Assembly: GCA_947632555.1 (NCBI GenBank) | Contig: CANRPU010000014.1 | Location: 1-63,512 of the forward strand | Length of the DNA: 63,512 nucleotides | Origin: an uncultured Lachnospiraceae bacterium | Lineage (GTDB): Bacteria > Bacillota > Clostridia > Lachnospirales > Lachnospiraceae | Reading direction: 5' to 3' | In this document: in pieces, positions 7,742 to 16,532 of the stretch | How positions within the stretch are numbered: position 1 is the stretch's first letter | Layout: each line of letters starts with the position of its first letter | Made by a program: the position numbers and the translations under genes | Notes under the pieces: model-generated | What the model was told of the DNA's origin: nothing | Databases searched by the model: none | The model's input: the letters and a program-made list of their open reading frames with translations, nothing else

Positions 7742-8663
7742 ACAGTATCCTTCCTAACAGAGAGCCCTCGCTGACAACGGGATATTCTCTGATGGTAAAA
7801 AGCCAGCCATCCGCGGGAGATGTAATCTCGTCCGCCACCGTACCCGTCAAAGGATTTACGATTCTGCCGATCAGATCGCCCTTTCTCAGGACAGCTCCAT
7901 GCTCGACGTTTTTAAGGAAAATGCCGGACGTGGAGGCGTTCAGAAAGCCGACGTCCTCACTGTCCGCGGAAATGATCGGCGTTCTCACGTCAAAATCCTC
8001 CCCTTTCCAGATGCCGAGGCGTTTCATTAGGTGGACGATTCCGGCAAACAACTGGTCACCGTACGCCTGCGTAATGCGCATACCGACGCCCATCTCCACC
8101 ACCAGCGTCGGCGTACCCGCCGCATTCAGGCTGTGCGCAAAAGTGGATTCCAGCACGGTGCTGGCTCCGTGGATCCAGATAAAATCCACATTCGCCTCCT
8201 CAGCGTAGGGGATGAGTCTGTCCTCATGCAGTTCGTTGATGCGAATCTGTGGCACTTCCGTCAGGAAAATATTGCTGGCGTGAATATCAAACACCAGATC
8301 CGATCCCGCCGCGTCCCTCACAATCCGCGCCGCCAGGTACTCGTTCATATCCCCCTCCGTGTTCCCCGGAAAAATGCGGTTCATATCCAGATCGAAGGCC
8401 GGAATGCCCCTCGTGATGGAATCGATGCCGAAAGGGTTGAGCGCGGGATAGATATCTACTGTGCCAGTGAGATATTTCCTGTTTTGCTGTATGTAGTCGG
8501 ACAGCTTATAACACACATACTGTCCCTCCAGTTCGTCCCCATGAATGCCGGTGACTATGCTGATTCTTCTGCCGTTTCCTCCATTCTCCGGCTGCAGCCG
8601 CATTTTGCGGATCTGCAGCGTTTCGTCCACCGGAAGATCGACCTGCACAACCGTTTTGATCAT
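7719..8663 (-). CDS. M14-type zinc deacylase (succinylglutamate desuccinylase/aspartoacylase family)
   Basis: 314 residues. Zinc ligands His41 and Glu44 in GIHGDE and His128 in FDIHAS are present, as are substrate-binding DMNRIFPG (93-100) and catalytic Glu190 in LVVEMG. The C-terminal quarter is the usual lipoyl-like beta barrel. It should hydrolyse an N-acyl amino acid or a peptide-like amide in the cytosol. It follows the transglutaminase-like gene by 20 bases and overlaps its degenerate paralogue. In this operon it may trim or recycle the product of the ATP-grasp ligase (inference). Confidence 0.88.
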   Translation of the reverse strand: MIKTVVQVDLPVDETLQIRKMRLQPENGGNGRRISIVTGIHGDELEGQYVCYKLSDYIQQNRKYLTGTVDIYPALNPFGIDSITRGIPAFDLDMNRIFPGNTEGDMNEYLAARIVRDAAGSDLVFDIHASNIFLTEVPQIRINELHEDRLIPYAEEANVDFIWIHGASTVLESTFAHSLNAAGTPTLVVEMGVGMRITQAYGDQLFAGIVHLMKRLGIWKGEDFDVRTPIISADSEDVGFLNASTSGIFLKNVEHGAVLRKGDLIGRIVNPLTGTVADEITSPADGWLFTIREYPVVSEGSLLGRILYGKENSL

Positions 8664-8683
8664 TGCCGTTTACCGTTCCTCTC

Positions 8684-9487
8684 TCAGGCGGATGTCCCGC
8701 CGTTTTCCGTCACCTCGACCAGAATGCTCTGCCTCTGCGCCGCCTGCCCTGTGAAGACGCCCCTGTTGATGGAACAGTCCCGATAGTCCCTGCCGTGGGA
8801 TATCTTGATATGGGCGTCCTCCACGGGCACGTTGTTGGTCGGATCAAAGCCATACCAACGCGCTCCGTCATAAACTTCCACCCACGCATGACTCTCTCCA
8901 TGGCCCGTCATCATACCCACCACGTATCTGGAAGGGATACTGTCCTCCCGGCACAGCGCAAGCAGAATATGCGCATAATCCTGGCATACGCCGCTTCCAA
9001 GCGCCAACGCATCTTCCGCAGTGGTATTGATGTCCGTCACGCCCCTGCCATACTGTATACTCCCGTGCACCGCCTCCATGTAGACGAGCGCTTTGTCACG
9101 CAAAGACATGTCCGCCGTCCGATCTCTACAGCGCCCGAGTAATTCCCGGATTCTTCTTCCCGGCCGGGTCAGCGGCGTCCCATAACGATAGACCGAAAAA
9201 TCCGGAGTATTCTGCGGCATATCCGAATCCTGCACGTCAGTCACCGCGGTACCGGTTACATCCACTAAAAAAAGACTGTGCTCCTCCTCGGCCGTGCCAT
9301 ACAGCATTCTGTTGCCGAAAGAGTCTGTGCTCTCCTGCACCCTGCCGCCAGGCAGTATCTGATAAACGCACTTTTCTACGCGCTGCGTTCCGCCCGTCTG
9401 CGGCAGGCATTTCAGCGTATAAATATGACTGTGCACCGGTTCGGAAAAAGCGATCTCCATATGATAATGGAATTGTAATGTTTTCAT
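8684..9487 (-). CDS. Transglutaminase-like cysteine protease fold protein
   Basis: 267 residues from the ATG four bases after the alpha-E stop, with AAGGA in front. An N-terminal beta region (1-85) precedes the transglutaminase-like core. The catalytic triad is visible as Cys in GSGVCQDYAHI, His in ESHAWVEVYD and Asp in GFDPTNN. These proteins act as amidases, proteases or peptide ligases. The same trio with ATP-grasp and alpha-E proteins recurs in many bacteria, where a peptide-synthesis or protein-tagging role has been proposed. No signal peptide is seen, so it acts in the cytosol. Confidence 0.9.
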   Translation of the reverse strand: MKTLQFHYHMEIAFSEPVHSHIYTLKCLPQTGGTQRVEKCVYQILPGGRVQESTDSFGNRMLYGTAEEEHSLFLVDVTGTAVTDVQDSDMPQNTPDFSVYRYGTPLTRPGRRIRELLGRCRDRTADMSLRDKALVYMEAVHGSIQYGRGVTDINTTAEDALALGSGVCQDYAHILLALCREDSIPSRYVVGMMTGHGESHAWVEVYDGARWYGFDPTNNVPVEDAHIKISHGRDYRDCSINRGVFTGQAAQRQSILVEVTENGGTSA

Positions 9488-9491
9488 GTTG

Positions 9492-10160
9492 TCAATCCTT
9501 GCGCAATGTGTCAACCAACGCTACAATCCTATCATAGTCTATCTGTTCTTCTTCCGCAAGTTTTTTCAGCTCTTCCAAATTTTTCTCGTCATAGTGCAGA
9601 TTGGTGCGCGCGATCCGCCCCACAAGGCGGTGCACCTCCCTGACAATGCTTTCCCTGTTCATCTGCAGCCGCCCATACAGATCCAGACGCTCGATCCGTT
9701 TGCCAATCTTGATGACATTTCGTATGTTTTCATCCTCGATCATGTCATCCACGATACCCCAGAATGCCAGAATGTTGTCCTCCACCTTCTGCAGACCCAC
9801 CAGCGGCGCTCTTGACACTTTGCTCTTCTTCATATCATAGACCGAGAGCTGTATATAAGTGATCGGCTCACTCCCGATCTCATTTCTGAGTACGATAGCG
9901 TTGTCATACGCCCGCATCAGGTTGGAGTAGATCGAGTTTGGATCGTTTTCGTCCGAGATATAACGGTCGCAGAAATCTTCCCGGGAACTGTAAATATTGG
10001 GAATATCCAACTGCCTGCAAAAAGCCGCATAGTTTTCCATATCCACGTCTATCATCCTGTCAAAGCTGTCCGCGAACAGCCTTGCCGACGTATATACCCG
10101 CTCGGAATATCTGCCGAGCCAGAACAGTCTGTCTAAATTTTCTACTGAGATAATACCCAT
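9492..10160 (-). CDS. Alpha-E domain protein (DUF403-type), short form
   Basis: 222 residues, all helical by composition. It begins with the family signature ISVENLDRLFWLGRYSERVY and contains IYSNLMRAYDNAIVLRNEIGSE and IRNVIKIGKRIERLDLYGRL. Typical members are about 300 residues, so this is a compact version. The biochemical role is not established. It almost always sits beside a circularly permuted ATP-grasp protein and may be its partner or peptide carrier-like scaffold. Its start overlaps the ATP-grasp stop by 19 bases, indicating coupled translation. Confidence 0.88.
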   Translation of the reverse strand: MGIISVENLDRLFWLGRYSERVYTSARLFADSFDRMIDVDMENYAAFCRQLDIPNIYSSREDFCDRYISDENDPNSIYSNLMRAYDNAIVLRNEIGSEPITYIQLSVYDMKKSKVSRAPLVGLQKVEDNILAFWGIVDDMIEDENIRNVIKIGKRIERLDLYGRLQMNRESIVREVHRLVGRIARTNLHYDEKNLEELKKLAEEEQIDYDRIVALVDTLRKD

Positions 10161-11461
10161 GTGTCTTTAAATCCTCCTCCCTGCGACGAGTTGACGATGA
10201 AAGAATCCGGATCTCTGGAAAAACGCGTCAGTCCGCTCTTCCAGACGATGGGTTCGTCCGCCATGAGAACGAACGCCCTCAGATCCGCCTTACGCGGCAC
10301 ACGCTTCGCGTTCTCTACAATGTCGATGTCCTTGAAGTCGATGACCTCCTGCGCGATGAATCTTCTCGGCTCTCTCTTTAAAAGCGCGATAAAGTCCGCT
10401 TTCTGCCGCGCCGTCATCCTGTCCGCGAAGACAACTCCGTACCCTCCTGCCTCCGCCACATCTTTTAATACAAGATCGTCGAAATGCTCCAGCACATACC
10501 GCATATCCTCCTCATAGTAAGGCAGGTAAGTCGGCGCATTCTGTAAGATCGGCTCTTCTCCGAGATAATACCGCACCATCTTCGGCACGAAGTAATAGAT
10601 ACCTTTGTCATCTGCCACGCCATTGCCCGGCGCATTCAGGAGCGCCACATGCCCCTTCCGGTACACGTCATATATATGCGGAATACCGATGACCGACTCC
10701 TCGTTGAAGGTCATAGGATCGAGATACTCGTCGGAAATCCTTCTGTAAACGGCTCCCACTTTCTCCCGTCTGCCGGAGTAATCGACAAAGTACAGATAAT
10801 CGTCCTCCACCATAAGTTCACTGCCCGTTGCCAGATGCGCGCCCGTCTTTTCCGCGAAGTAAGAATGCTCGAAGTACGCGGCGTTGTAGCGTCCCGGCGT
10901 AAGGATCACCGTATGTCCTCCCGTATTGACATAGTCCATCGTTCTGCGCAGCAGTTTTGCGTAGTATCTGTTATCTTCCACATGATATGTTTCAAAAGTG
11001 ACAGGACTGCTCCTTCTGCAGATCTCTCTGGCGATCATCGGATAGGATGCCCCCGACGGCACCCGCAGATTATCCTCCAGCACATACCACTCATCGTTCC
11101 TGCCCTGCACCAGATCGATCCCCGCGATGTGGGTGTATACCCCTCTTGGCGGCAACACGCCGTCGCAGGGTGCCAGATACCCCGAAGAGATGTATACGAA
11201 CTCTTCGGGCACGATTTTGTCCCGAATGATCTTCTTTTCACCGTAAATGTCACGAATAAAGCAGTTCAGCGCCATAACCCGCTGCTTCAATCCTCTTTCC
11301 AGATACGCGAACTCATCTTTCCTGATGATCCTTGGGATTGTGTCAAACGGGAAGAGCTGCTCCTTGAACTCATTGTTCTTGTATATTCCGAATTTAACGC
11401 CGTATCGCGCCAGCAGCTCGTTCACCGTTTCCGCCCGCTTGGTCAGTTCAATGTTTTGCAT
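10142..11461 (-). CDS. Circularly permuted ATP-grasp ligase (type 2)
   Basis: 439 residues, first gene of the operon. The N-terminal DUF404/407-type part contains RVMALNCFIRDIYG and GIDLVQGRNDEWYVLEDNLR. The C-terminal ATP-grasp part contains LVLKDVAEAGGYGV, DLRAFVLMADEPI, LTRFSRD and FIVNSSQGGGFKDTWVL near the end. ATP-grasp enzymes make amide bonds through an acyl-phosphate, so this one probably builds a peptide or adds amino acids to a protein or small acceptor. Substrates are unknown. Products of the following four genes probably act on the same molecule. Confidence 0.93.
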   Translation of the reverse strand: MQNIELTKRAETVNELLARYGVKFGIYKNNEFKEQLFPFDTIPRIIRKDEFAYLERGLKQRVMALNCFIRDIYGEKKIIRDKIVPEEFVYISSGYLAPCDGVLPPRGVYTHIAGIDLVQGRNDEWYVLEDNLRVPSGASYPMIAREICRRSSPVTFETYHVEDNRYYAKLLRRTMDYVNTGGHTVILTPGRYNAAYFEHSYFAEKTGAHLATGSELMVEDDYLYFVDYSGRREKVGAVYRRISDEYLDPMTFNEESVIGIPHIYDVYRKGHVALLNAPGNGVADDKGIYYFVPKMVRYYLGEEPILQNAPTYLPYYEEDMRYVLEHFDDLVLKDVAEAGGYGVVFADRMTARQKADFIALLKREPRRFIAQEVIDFKDIDIVENAKRVPRKADLRAFVLMADEPIVWKSGLTRFSRDPDSFIVNSSQGGGFKDTWVLSQ

Positions 11462-11515
11462 GTTTCATCCCTCGCTTTCCCGTTGACAATGCGGCATGTT
11501 TCTCACACGGCCGAA

Positions 11516-11553
11516 CAAAAGAAAAAGACGTCGGAAATATTCCAAACGCCTTT
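11516..11553 (-). terminator. Rho-independent terminator
   Basis: Minus-strand stem AAAGGCGT (11553-11546) with ACGTCTTT (11531-11524, one G-U pair), an inner GGAA/TTCC, then a TTTTTC TTTTG tail. It closes the 19.1-11.7 kb exported-protein operon before the ATP-grasp operon. Confidence 0.65.
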
Positions 11554-11676
11554 GTCGCATGCCAATTATTATTTTTTAGAAACAACTCACAGTTTTTATA
11601 TACCACGCGCCGGTTTTTTTGTCAATACCAATCTTACTGCGTATACTACGCGCATAGCCGTTATGCCCATTCCTAT

Positions 11677-14220
11677 TTACTTAATTTCACCAAACAATTC
11701 CTCATAGCTATAGGTCACCTCTTCCATCTGTTCCTCCGCCCGGTCATAGGCGTCCCAATAAGGAGCCATCAGCTCTTCGGCCTGCTCTTTTGTTACCCTG
11801 AAGAACCAGCGTTCCCCGCTGCGCTCGTAAATTCCCTGTTCACGCATAAGGGCGGTAATTTCTATTTTCTTATCTTCCTCCCGGTATTCCGGCAGCATGA
11901 CCACATACAAGCTCTCCTCTTCATTGTACTGGTTGGTGACTATCAAGGTACTGAGTTCGACTTTTCCCTCCGCGTCCAATTGTTCATAGGATAAATATTT
12001 TCCATCCCACGGCCAGGCAACCTTTCTGCTGCCCAGCAGAGAATACCAACTGCCCTCCATCGCGCGCCATAAAAAGCATTCTTCTTTTTCCATGTCATAT
12101 CGAAAGATATATTGTGTAGCGTGATGATAAGGATTTCTGATACCCAGCTCCGGCGCTCCGTCCCCGTCCACGTCGAAAAAGTAGTACAGCTCTCGATTCG
12201 AGGCGGGAAGGGCCTCACCCCGAAACAGCCCCAGATCTTCCAAATCCCGAATATCCTTTAAATAACGCTGCTCCCCCATTTCCATGTCCGTAAAAGGGAT
12301 TTCGTTATTTACCAATTTTAAGAAATACGCCTTATACTCATCATAGTATTCCGGATCTCCCTGTTCAAATGTCCCCTGAAAAGAGATCTTCCCATACTCC
12401 TCTTTGAGGATATCGACCATTGCCTGATTGGCATAGGGCAGGTCAAAGTCCTCGTGAAAACCCGTCCAGTGCTCATATTCCCTTGCGCTTTTCTCCGGGG
12501 CCTCAGACATAATATCCTGTAATTCGCTATAAGAAATGAGAAAATGATATTCTTTTCCCGTCCTCATATCCTCTACAAAAAAGACGTCCAGGCCTTCACC
12601 TGTCATACAATAATAAGTTCGGTATTCCGGATAGTTTCCCCTTCTGAAAAACAGATCATCTGGAAAGCAGTCAAATCCCTTCTCTGTTTTCCTGAGCAGG
12701 AAAGATAATCTTAAGAAAAGTCGTTGGAAATCTACCGAAAACAAATCTTCCAACTCCAGTTCTTCTCCCGTTTTTGAGGAATATAATTTAGTCACATATT
12801 CCCAGCCTCCTGAATAACCGGAATTTGCGGCAAGATATTTTTCATACACAAGGCTGATATAGTCCTCCCCTGCATAGGCAGAAACACAAATGTATTTCCC
12901 ATATAGAACTTCTGACTCCGTATCTTCTTTTTTGACATCTGCCAGAAACAGATTCTGTTCCCGGTAAAATTGCTCCGCATCTTCTCTGATCTTCTGATTA
13001 ATGAGCTCTGCGGCAGGAACATCAGCCGCTATTTTGGGCACTGTAATGACCATTACCACAGTATGTCCCTGTCCGTCATCACCCACATTTTCTGAATACT
13101 CAATGTCCGTATCCAAATACCCCTCCCGATAAAGCGAGCTTCGCTGGGCAAACCCCTCCAATGACGTATTCACCGCTACCGGAGCATCCATATTTTCAAA
13201 GAGTTCCGCTTTTCCCTCTGTTCCCCCAAGGCAATGCCAAAGCTGCCCTTTTCCGTCCTCAACAAATACCTTTGCGAATAATTCATCGTTTACAAAATAA
13301 ACGGTATTGTCTATTTTAGGAAATAGTGCAGGTTCCCCTGCGATTTGCACGGGAAGATGCAATGCCGTAAAAGTACCGTTTCTTTCATCATATCGAAAAG
13401 CTGTATACTCCTGTGAAGAGCAGCACAGAACATAGATCCGGCCATGATGCACGGTATAATCACAGCCCGTCCAATCTCCTTCCGGTATCTGCACACAGGT
13501 TTCCTTTCCCGTTTCCTTATCCACACTGATAATTTGTCCAGGAATTTCTCCTTGCTCTGCAGCGTAATAATACAGCGCCTCCTGGGTCGGAATAAAACAT
13601 TCATAATACGGATATTTCTGCAGCACTTTCCCTTCCGTGTCCATAGCCATGATCTGACGCTGTGCTTCATCTCCTGTCCGGTTTTCTGCATATATCAGAT
13701 TCCCATCTGTGCAGATCCAATCACACTTCCCCTGATAAAGCTCTTTACATGTCCCTTCCAGGGTGCAGGAAAAAATTCTGCCAATTCCGTTTTCTGCTTC
13801 CGATAAGCAAAAGAACATTTCTCCAACAGGAAAAAATCTCTTAATTTCTTCACTGCACACCATTTCCGGCTCACCGCCGTCCGTTCTGACCCTGTAGAGT
13901 GCGGAGCCCTCAGAAAGATCCGTAAAATACACCCAGTTGTCCAATATGTAAAGCTCCTTTACCGCATCCTGGACCAGACATTCCGCTTCTCTGCCGTTTT
14001 CTTTTGCACGGTACAAATAAAAGTTATCTGCCTCGCTTTGAAAATAATAATAACCGTCCGCATAGGTAATCTGTGTGTAATCGGTGGGGCAGATATATGT
14101 TTCCAGCACACTTTTACTTGATTTCTGTCCTGCGCAACTAAAAATGAATCCACTTACACATATCAATAAAAGAATTCCCTCAAAAAGCTTAACCTCAATA
14201 TGTCTTTTATTGATGTTCAT
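11677..14220 (-). CDS. Large lipoprotein with propeller-like N-terminus, function unknown
   Basis: 847 residues; signal peptide with lipobox IFSC (Cys29). Residues about 35-330 contain repeated blade-like elements (ITYADGYYYF, LYILDNWVYFTD, LYRVRTDGG, IDNTVYFVND), as in DUF5050-type beta propellers. Residues about 385-560 (VMVITVPKIAADVPAAELINQKI, SLVYEKYLAANSGYSGG) resemble the DUF3298/PdaC-type domain of surface proteins. The C-terminus has an acidic DVDGDGAPELGI loop typical of integrin-like repeats. It is probably displayed on the outer face of the membrane. It is last of four genes for exported proteins on this strand, 38 bases after the previous one. Confidence 0.75.
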   Translation of the reverse strand: MNINKRHIEVKLFEGILLLICVSGFIFSCAGQKSSKSVLETYICPTDYTQITYADGYYYFQSEADNFYLYRAKENGREAECLVQDAVKELYILDNWVYFTDLSEGSALYRVRTDGGEPEMVCSEEIKRFFPVGEMFFCLSEAENGIGRIFSCTLEGTCKELYQGKCDWICTDGNLIYAENRTGDEAQRQIMAMDTEGKVLQKYPYYECFIPTQEALYYYAAEQGEIPGQIISVDKETGKETCVQIPEGDWTGCDYTVHHGRIYVLCCSSQEYTAFRYDERNGTFTALHLPVQIAGEPALFPKIDNTVYFVNDELFAKVFVEDGKGQLWHCLGGTEGKAELFENMDAPVAVNTSLEGFAQRSSLYREGYLDTDIEYSENVGDDGQGHTVVMVITVPKIAADVPAAELINQKIREDAEQFYREQNLFLADVKKEDTESEVLYGKYICVSAYAGEDYISLVYEKYLAANSGYSGGWEYVTKLYSSKTGEELELEDLFSVDFQRLFLRLSFLLRKTEKGFDCFPDDLFFRRGNYPEYRTYYCMTGEGLDVFFVEDMRTGKEYHFLISYSELQDIMSEAPEKSAREYEHWTGFHEDFDLPYANQAMVDILKEEYGKISFQGTFEQGDPEYYDEYKAYFLKLVNNEIPFTDMEMGEQRYLKDIRDLEDLGLFRGEALPASNRELYYFFDVDGDGAPELGIRNPYHHATQYIFRYDMEKEECFLWRAMEGSWYSLLGSRKVAWPWDGKYLSYEQLDAEGKVELSTLIVTNQYNEEESLYVVMLPEYREEDKKIEITALMREQGIYERSGERWFFRVTKEQAEELMAPYWDAYDRAEEQMEEVTYSYEELFGEIK

Positions 14221-14258
14221 AAAGCAGATCGACCCCCATATTTTCTAAATATTTACTC

Positions 14259-15023
14259 TTAATTCGTTGAATAATTGTTCTCATCCCGCGTCATTTTCCA
14301 TAATCCGCAGAAATCGACATAAATTGTGTCCGTATCACTTGGATCCACATAAATATCATTGCAAAACAAACCTATTCCGCCATTTCCGTGAACAGCAGAT
14401 ATTCTGGGTAAAGAATACTGGACATGTACATAATCTTCCCAGCCCGGCATCCGCACTTCATAACGAAGATTCCATTCATATATATCATCAATAACAACCT
14501 TGTCCGTATCCATCTCGTTTATGCTGTATACAGGATCTTGGGTCCATGAAAAGCCGTTGTACATACCGAACAGATACATATCCTGCGCATAAGAAAAGGT
14601 ATTCTGTCCTATGTCTACGGGGCACCAGAAACAGTCATCTTCATAGCATATGACAACAGTTCGTTTCAGTTCCTCGACCCCTACATCACTTATGTTTGAA
14701 ATTCCGCCGTTATGAATATTGTTGTTTTGATCCAGCTCTACAATTCGGTCTGCAAAACGCCATTGTCCGTAGATGTGTTCTTCCAAAAATGCTCTATCCT
14801 CCTCTGACAAAGCATCCGTTTCCTCTTCCAGAACCGATTTCTCCTCCGAAGATTCTGCTCTGTATTCTGCAGGAATTTCCTTTTGCGCTGCACCGTTTTC
14901 CTGTCCGCTTCCGGTCATATGCCCGGAAGCGGTGAAAAGACAAAACATATAACCCAAGAAAAATGCCAGGCTCGCACATACTATAAAATTAATTATCCTG
15001 TTTCTTATCATTTTCTTATTCAT
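14259..15023 (-). CDS. Membrane-anchored exported protein, function unknown
   Basis: 254 residues from ATG after AAAGGG. One N-terminal membrane segment (about 12-31) is followed by a low-complexity acidic linker (about 45-75) and an extracytoplasmic domain. That domain has many Asp, Tyr and Trp residues and the pieces HIYGQWRFADRI, CYEDDCFWCPVDIG and YVHVQYSLPRI. No family was recognised. The gene is two bases from the stop of the upstream lipoprotein gene, so the two are translationally coupled. It lies within the AgrC/LytTR-adjacent operon. Confidence 0.65.
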   Translation of the reverse strand: MNKKMIRNRIINFIVCASLAFFLGYMFCLFTASGHMTGSGQENGAAQKEIPAEYRAESSEEKSVLEEETDALSEEDRAFLEEHIYGQWRFADRIVELDQNNNIHNGGISNISDVGVEELKRTVVICYEDDCFWCPVDIGQNTFSYAQDMYLFGMYNGFSWTQDPVYSINEMDTDKVVIDDIYEWNLRYEVRMPGWEDYVHVQYSLPRISAVHGNGGIGLFCNDIYVDPSDTDTIYVDFCGLWKMTRDENNYSTN

Positions 15024-15025
15024 GT

Positions 15026-16471
15026 TTACCCTTTCGTGCTAAACACTTCTCCCTCTGACAAGACAAATTCTCTCTGTGGCAAAAGTATCCATGCGTTGAT
15101 CGGCTTTGCCTCGCCTCCCTCAAGCAGCACCGCGTTCAGCAGATAACTATAATCCGAAACATAATATAGGCTGAAGGTCAGCGTTTTACCATCTATCTCT
15201 TTGAACCACATATCTACCAGTCTAAGGGCAAGAGGGTGACTTCCTTCATCGATACTTAACTGTTCTAATTCCTGTAACATATTTGTTTTGGAATCCATAA
15301 GAGAAAACCTTATCTCATATCCGTTGGATTCCCTGCACCACTGTATATAAACAGGGAATCCCAGATTGGCGACATCGGCCTGATATACCTCGGCGGAAGG
15401 ATATTTAAGATTATCTGTATCAATGTCCGTGACCTTTATTTCATCTCCCCTGATGCACGGTTGAAAATAGCGGCTTGCATAGCCGTCAGCAATATCCCAA
15501 TATTCTGCCTTGCTCTGCAGCAGCTCTATATAATTTCCCAGCCCCGGGAATTCCGGAGAGGAGTCCTGCTCTTCCCATAGATACTCTTTCGGCAGATAAT
15601 AGATGGAAAGATTATCAACAGCAGCATTTTCCCCGATTTTGTATATTCTCATCCCAATTGTTCCAACATCATCATGAAAGTCGGCTGAAATACTGTTGTC
15701 TAATAGAAGAATGTAATAAAAATCGTTTTCATATTTTATGAGCCTGCCTCCGGCATGACATATTTCAAACTCTATAAGGGTATGGAAACTACCATCCTGA
15801 TACTCCGTGAGCCGTACAGACATCGCACCGTCAGAGCCCCCCGATTTCCATTCAAACAAATAACGATTCCCCTCCATATGAAATATGTCCCCAATATCAC
15901 AGGGCGCATCTGTCTGTTCGGATAGTAATTCGATGGCAGCATGTCGGTCTTCCAATTGTTCTTTCGCCGCTTCTACTTCCGGAAAAGCTGTAATTAAATC
16001 CTCCAGGCTCATTTCATATTCATTTGCGCCCAGATCCGCCAGTACTTTTTGATATGCGCTGTCCGCTTTTCTGATATCGGGACCGACAGAATGATAAAAT
16101 GCTTCCTCCAAAAGTATCACCAATCCGTCTGGGATAACACCATGCTCACTCACCATTGCCTCGAAGGATCCTTGTGCGGCTTCCGCCGAATCACAGATTT
16201 CTTCCCGTATCATGTCTTCTACCCACCGCGCAGAAGTAAAGGCTCTGATACTCAACAGATCATGGTCGAGAAGTGCTGTTGCCTGCTCTATATCCATCCG
16301 CGCAAGGTTGTCATCTTCTGCCAGCCCGCTTTCCGAAACAATCTCACTTGCAGTATCCTCTGTTTCATATGGTTCATTTTCGGCAATACCGCACGCACTT
16401 GGTATTAGGCATAGCAATAGCGGTATAACAAGTCGCTTACATTTTGTTTTTATTTTTTCACAGCGTTCCAT
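15026..16471 (-). CDS. Lipoprotein of unknown function
   Basis: 481 residues, ATG after AAGGA. Residues 1-27 are a signal with lipobox IPSAC (Cys27). The mature protein begins with an acidic linker, then an alpha-helical region of about 60-190 (DIEQATALLDHDLLSIRAF, YEMSLEDLITAFPEVEAAKEQLEDRH). A beta-rich part follows, containing YRL-like elements such as YLFEWKSGGSDGAMSVRLTEY and YYILLLDNSISADFHDDVGTIGM. No known family could be assigned. It is coupled to the 254-residue membrane protein and likely functions with it at the cell surface. Confidence 0.65.
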   Translation of the reverse strand: MERCEKIKTKCKRLVIPLLLCLIPSACGIAENEPYETEDTASEIVSESGLAEDDNLARMDIEQATALLDHDLLSIRAFTSARWVEDMIREEICDSAEAAQGSFEAMVSEHGVIPDGLVILLEEAFYHSVGPDIRKADSAYQKVLADLGANEYEMSLEDLITAFPEVEAAKEQLEDRHAAIELLSEQTDAPCDIGDIFHMEGNRYLFEWKSGGSDGAMSVRLTEYQDGSFHTLIEFEICHAGGRLIKYENDFYYILLLDNSISADFHDDVGTIGMRIYKIGENAAVDNLSIYYLPKEYLWEEQDSSPEFPGLGNYIELLQSKAEYWDIADGYASRYFQPCIRGDEIKVTDIDTDNLKYPSAEVYQADVANLGFPVYIQWCRESNGYEIRFSLMDSKTNMLQELEQLSIDEGSHPLALRLVDMWFKEIDGKTLTFSLYYVSDYSYLLNAVLLEGGEAKPINAWILLPQREFVLSEGEVFSTKG

Positions 16472-16532
16472 ATATTTATCCTTCTCCGAAAAGCAAAGCG
16501 CAGAAACACAATATTACATTTTCTTCATATAT

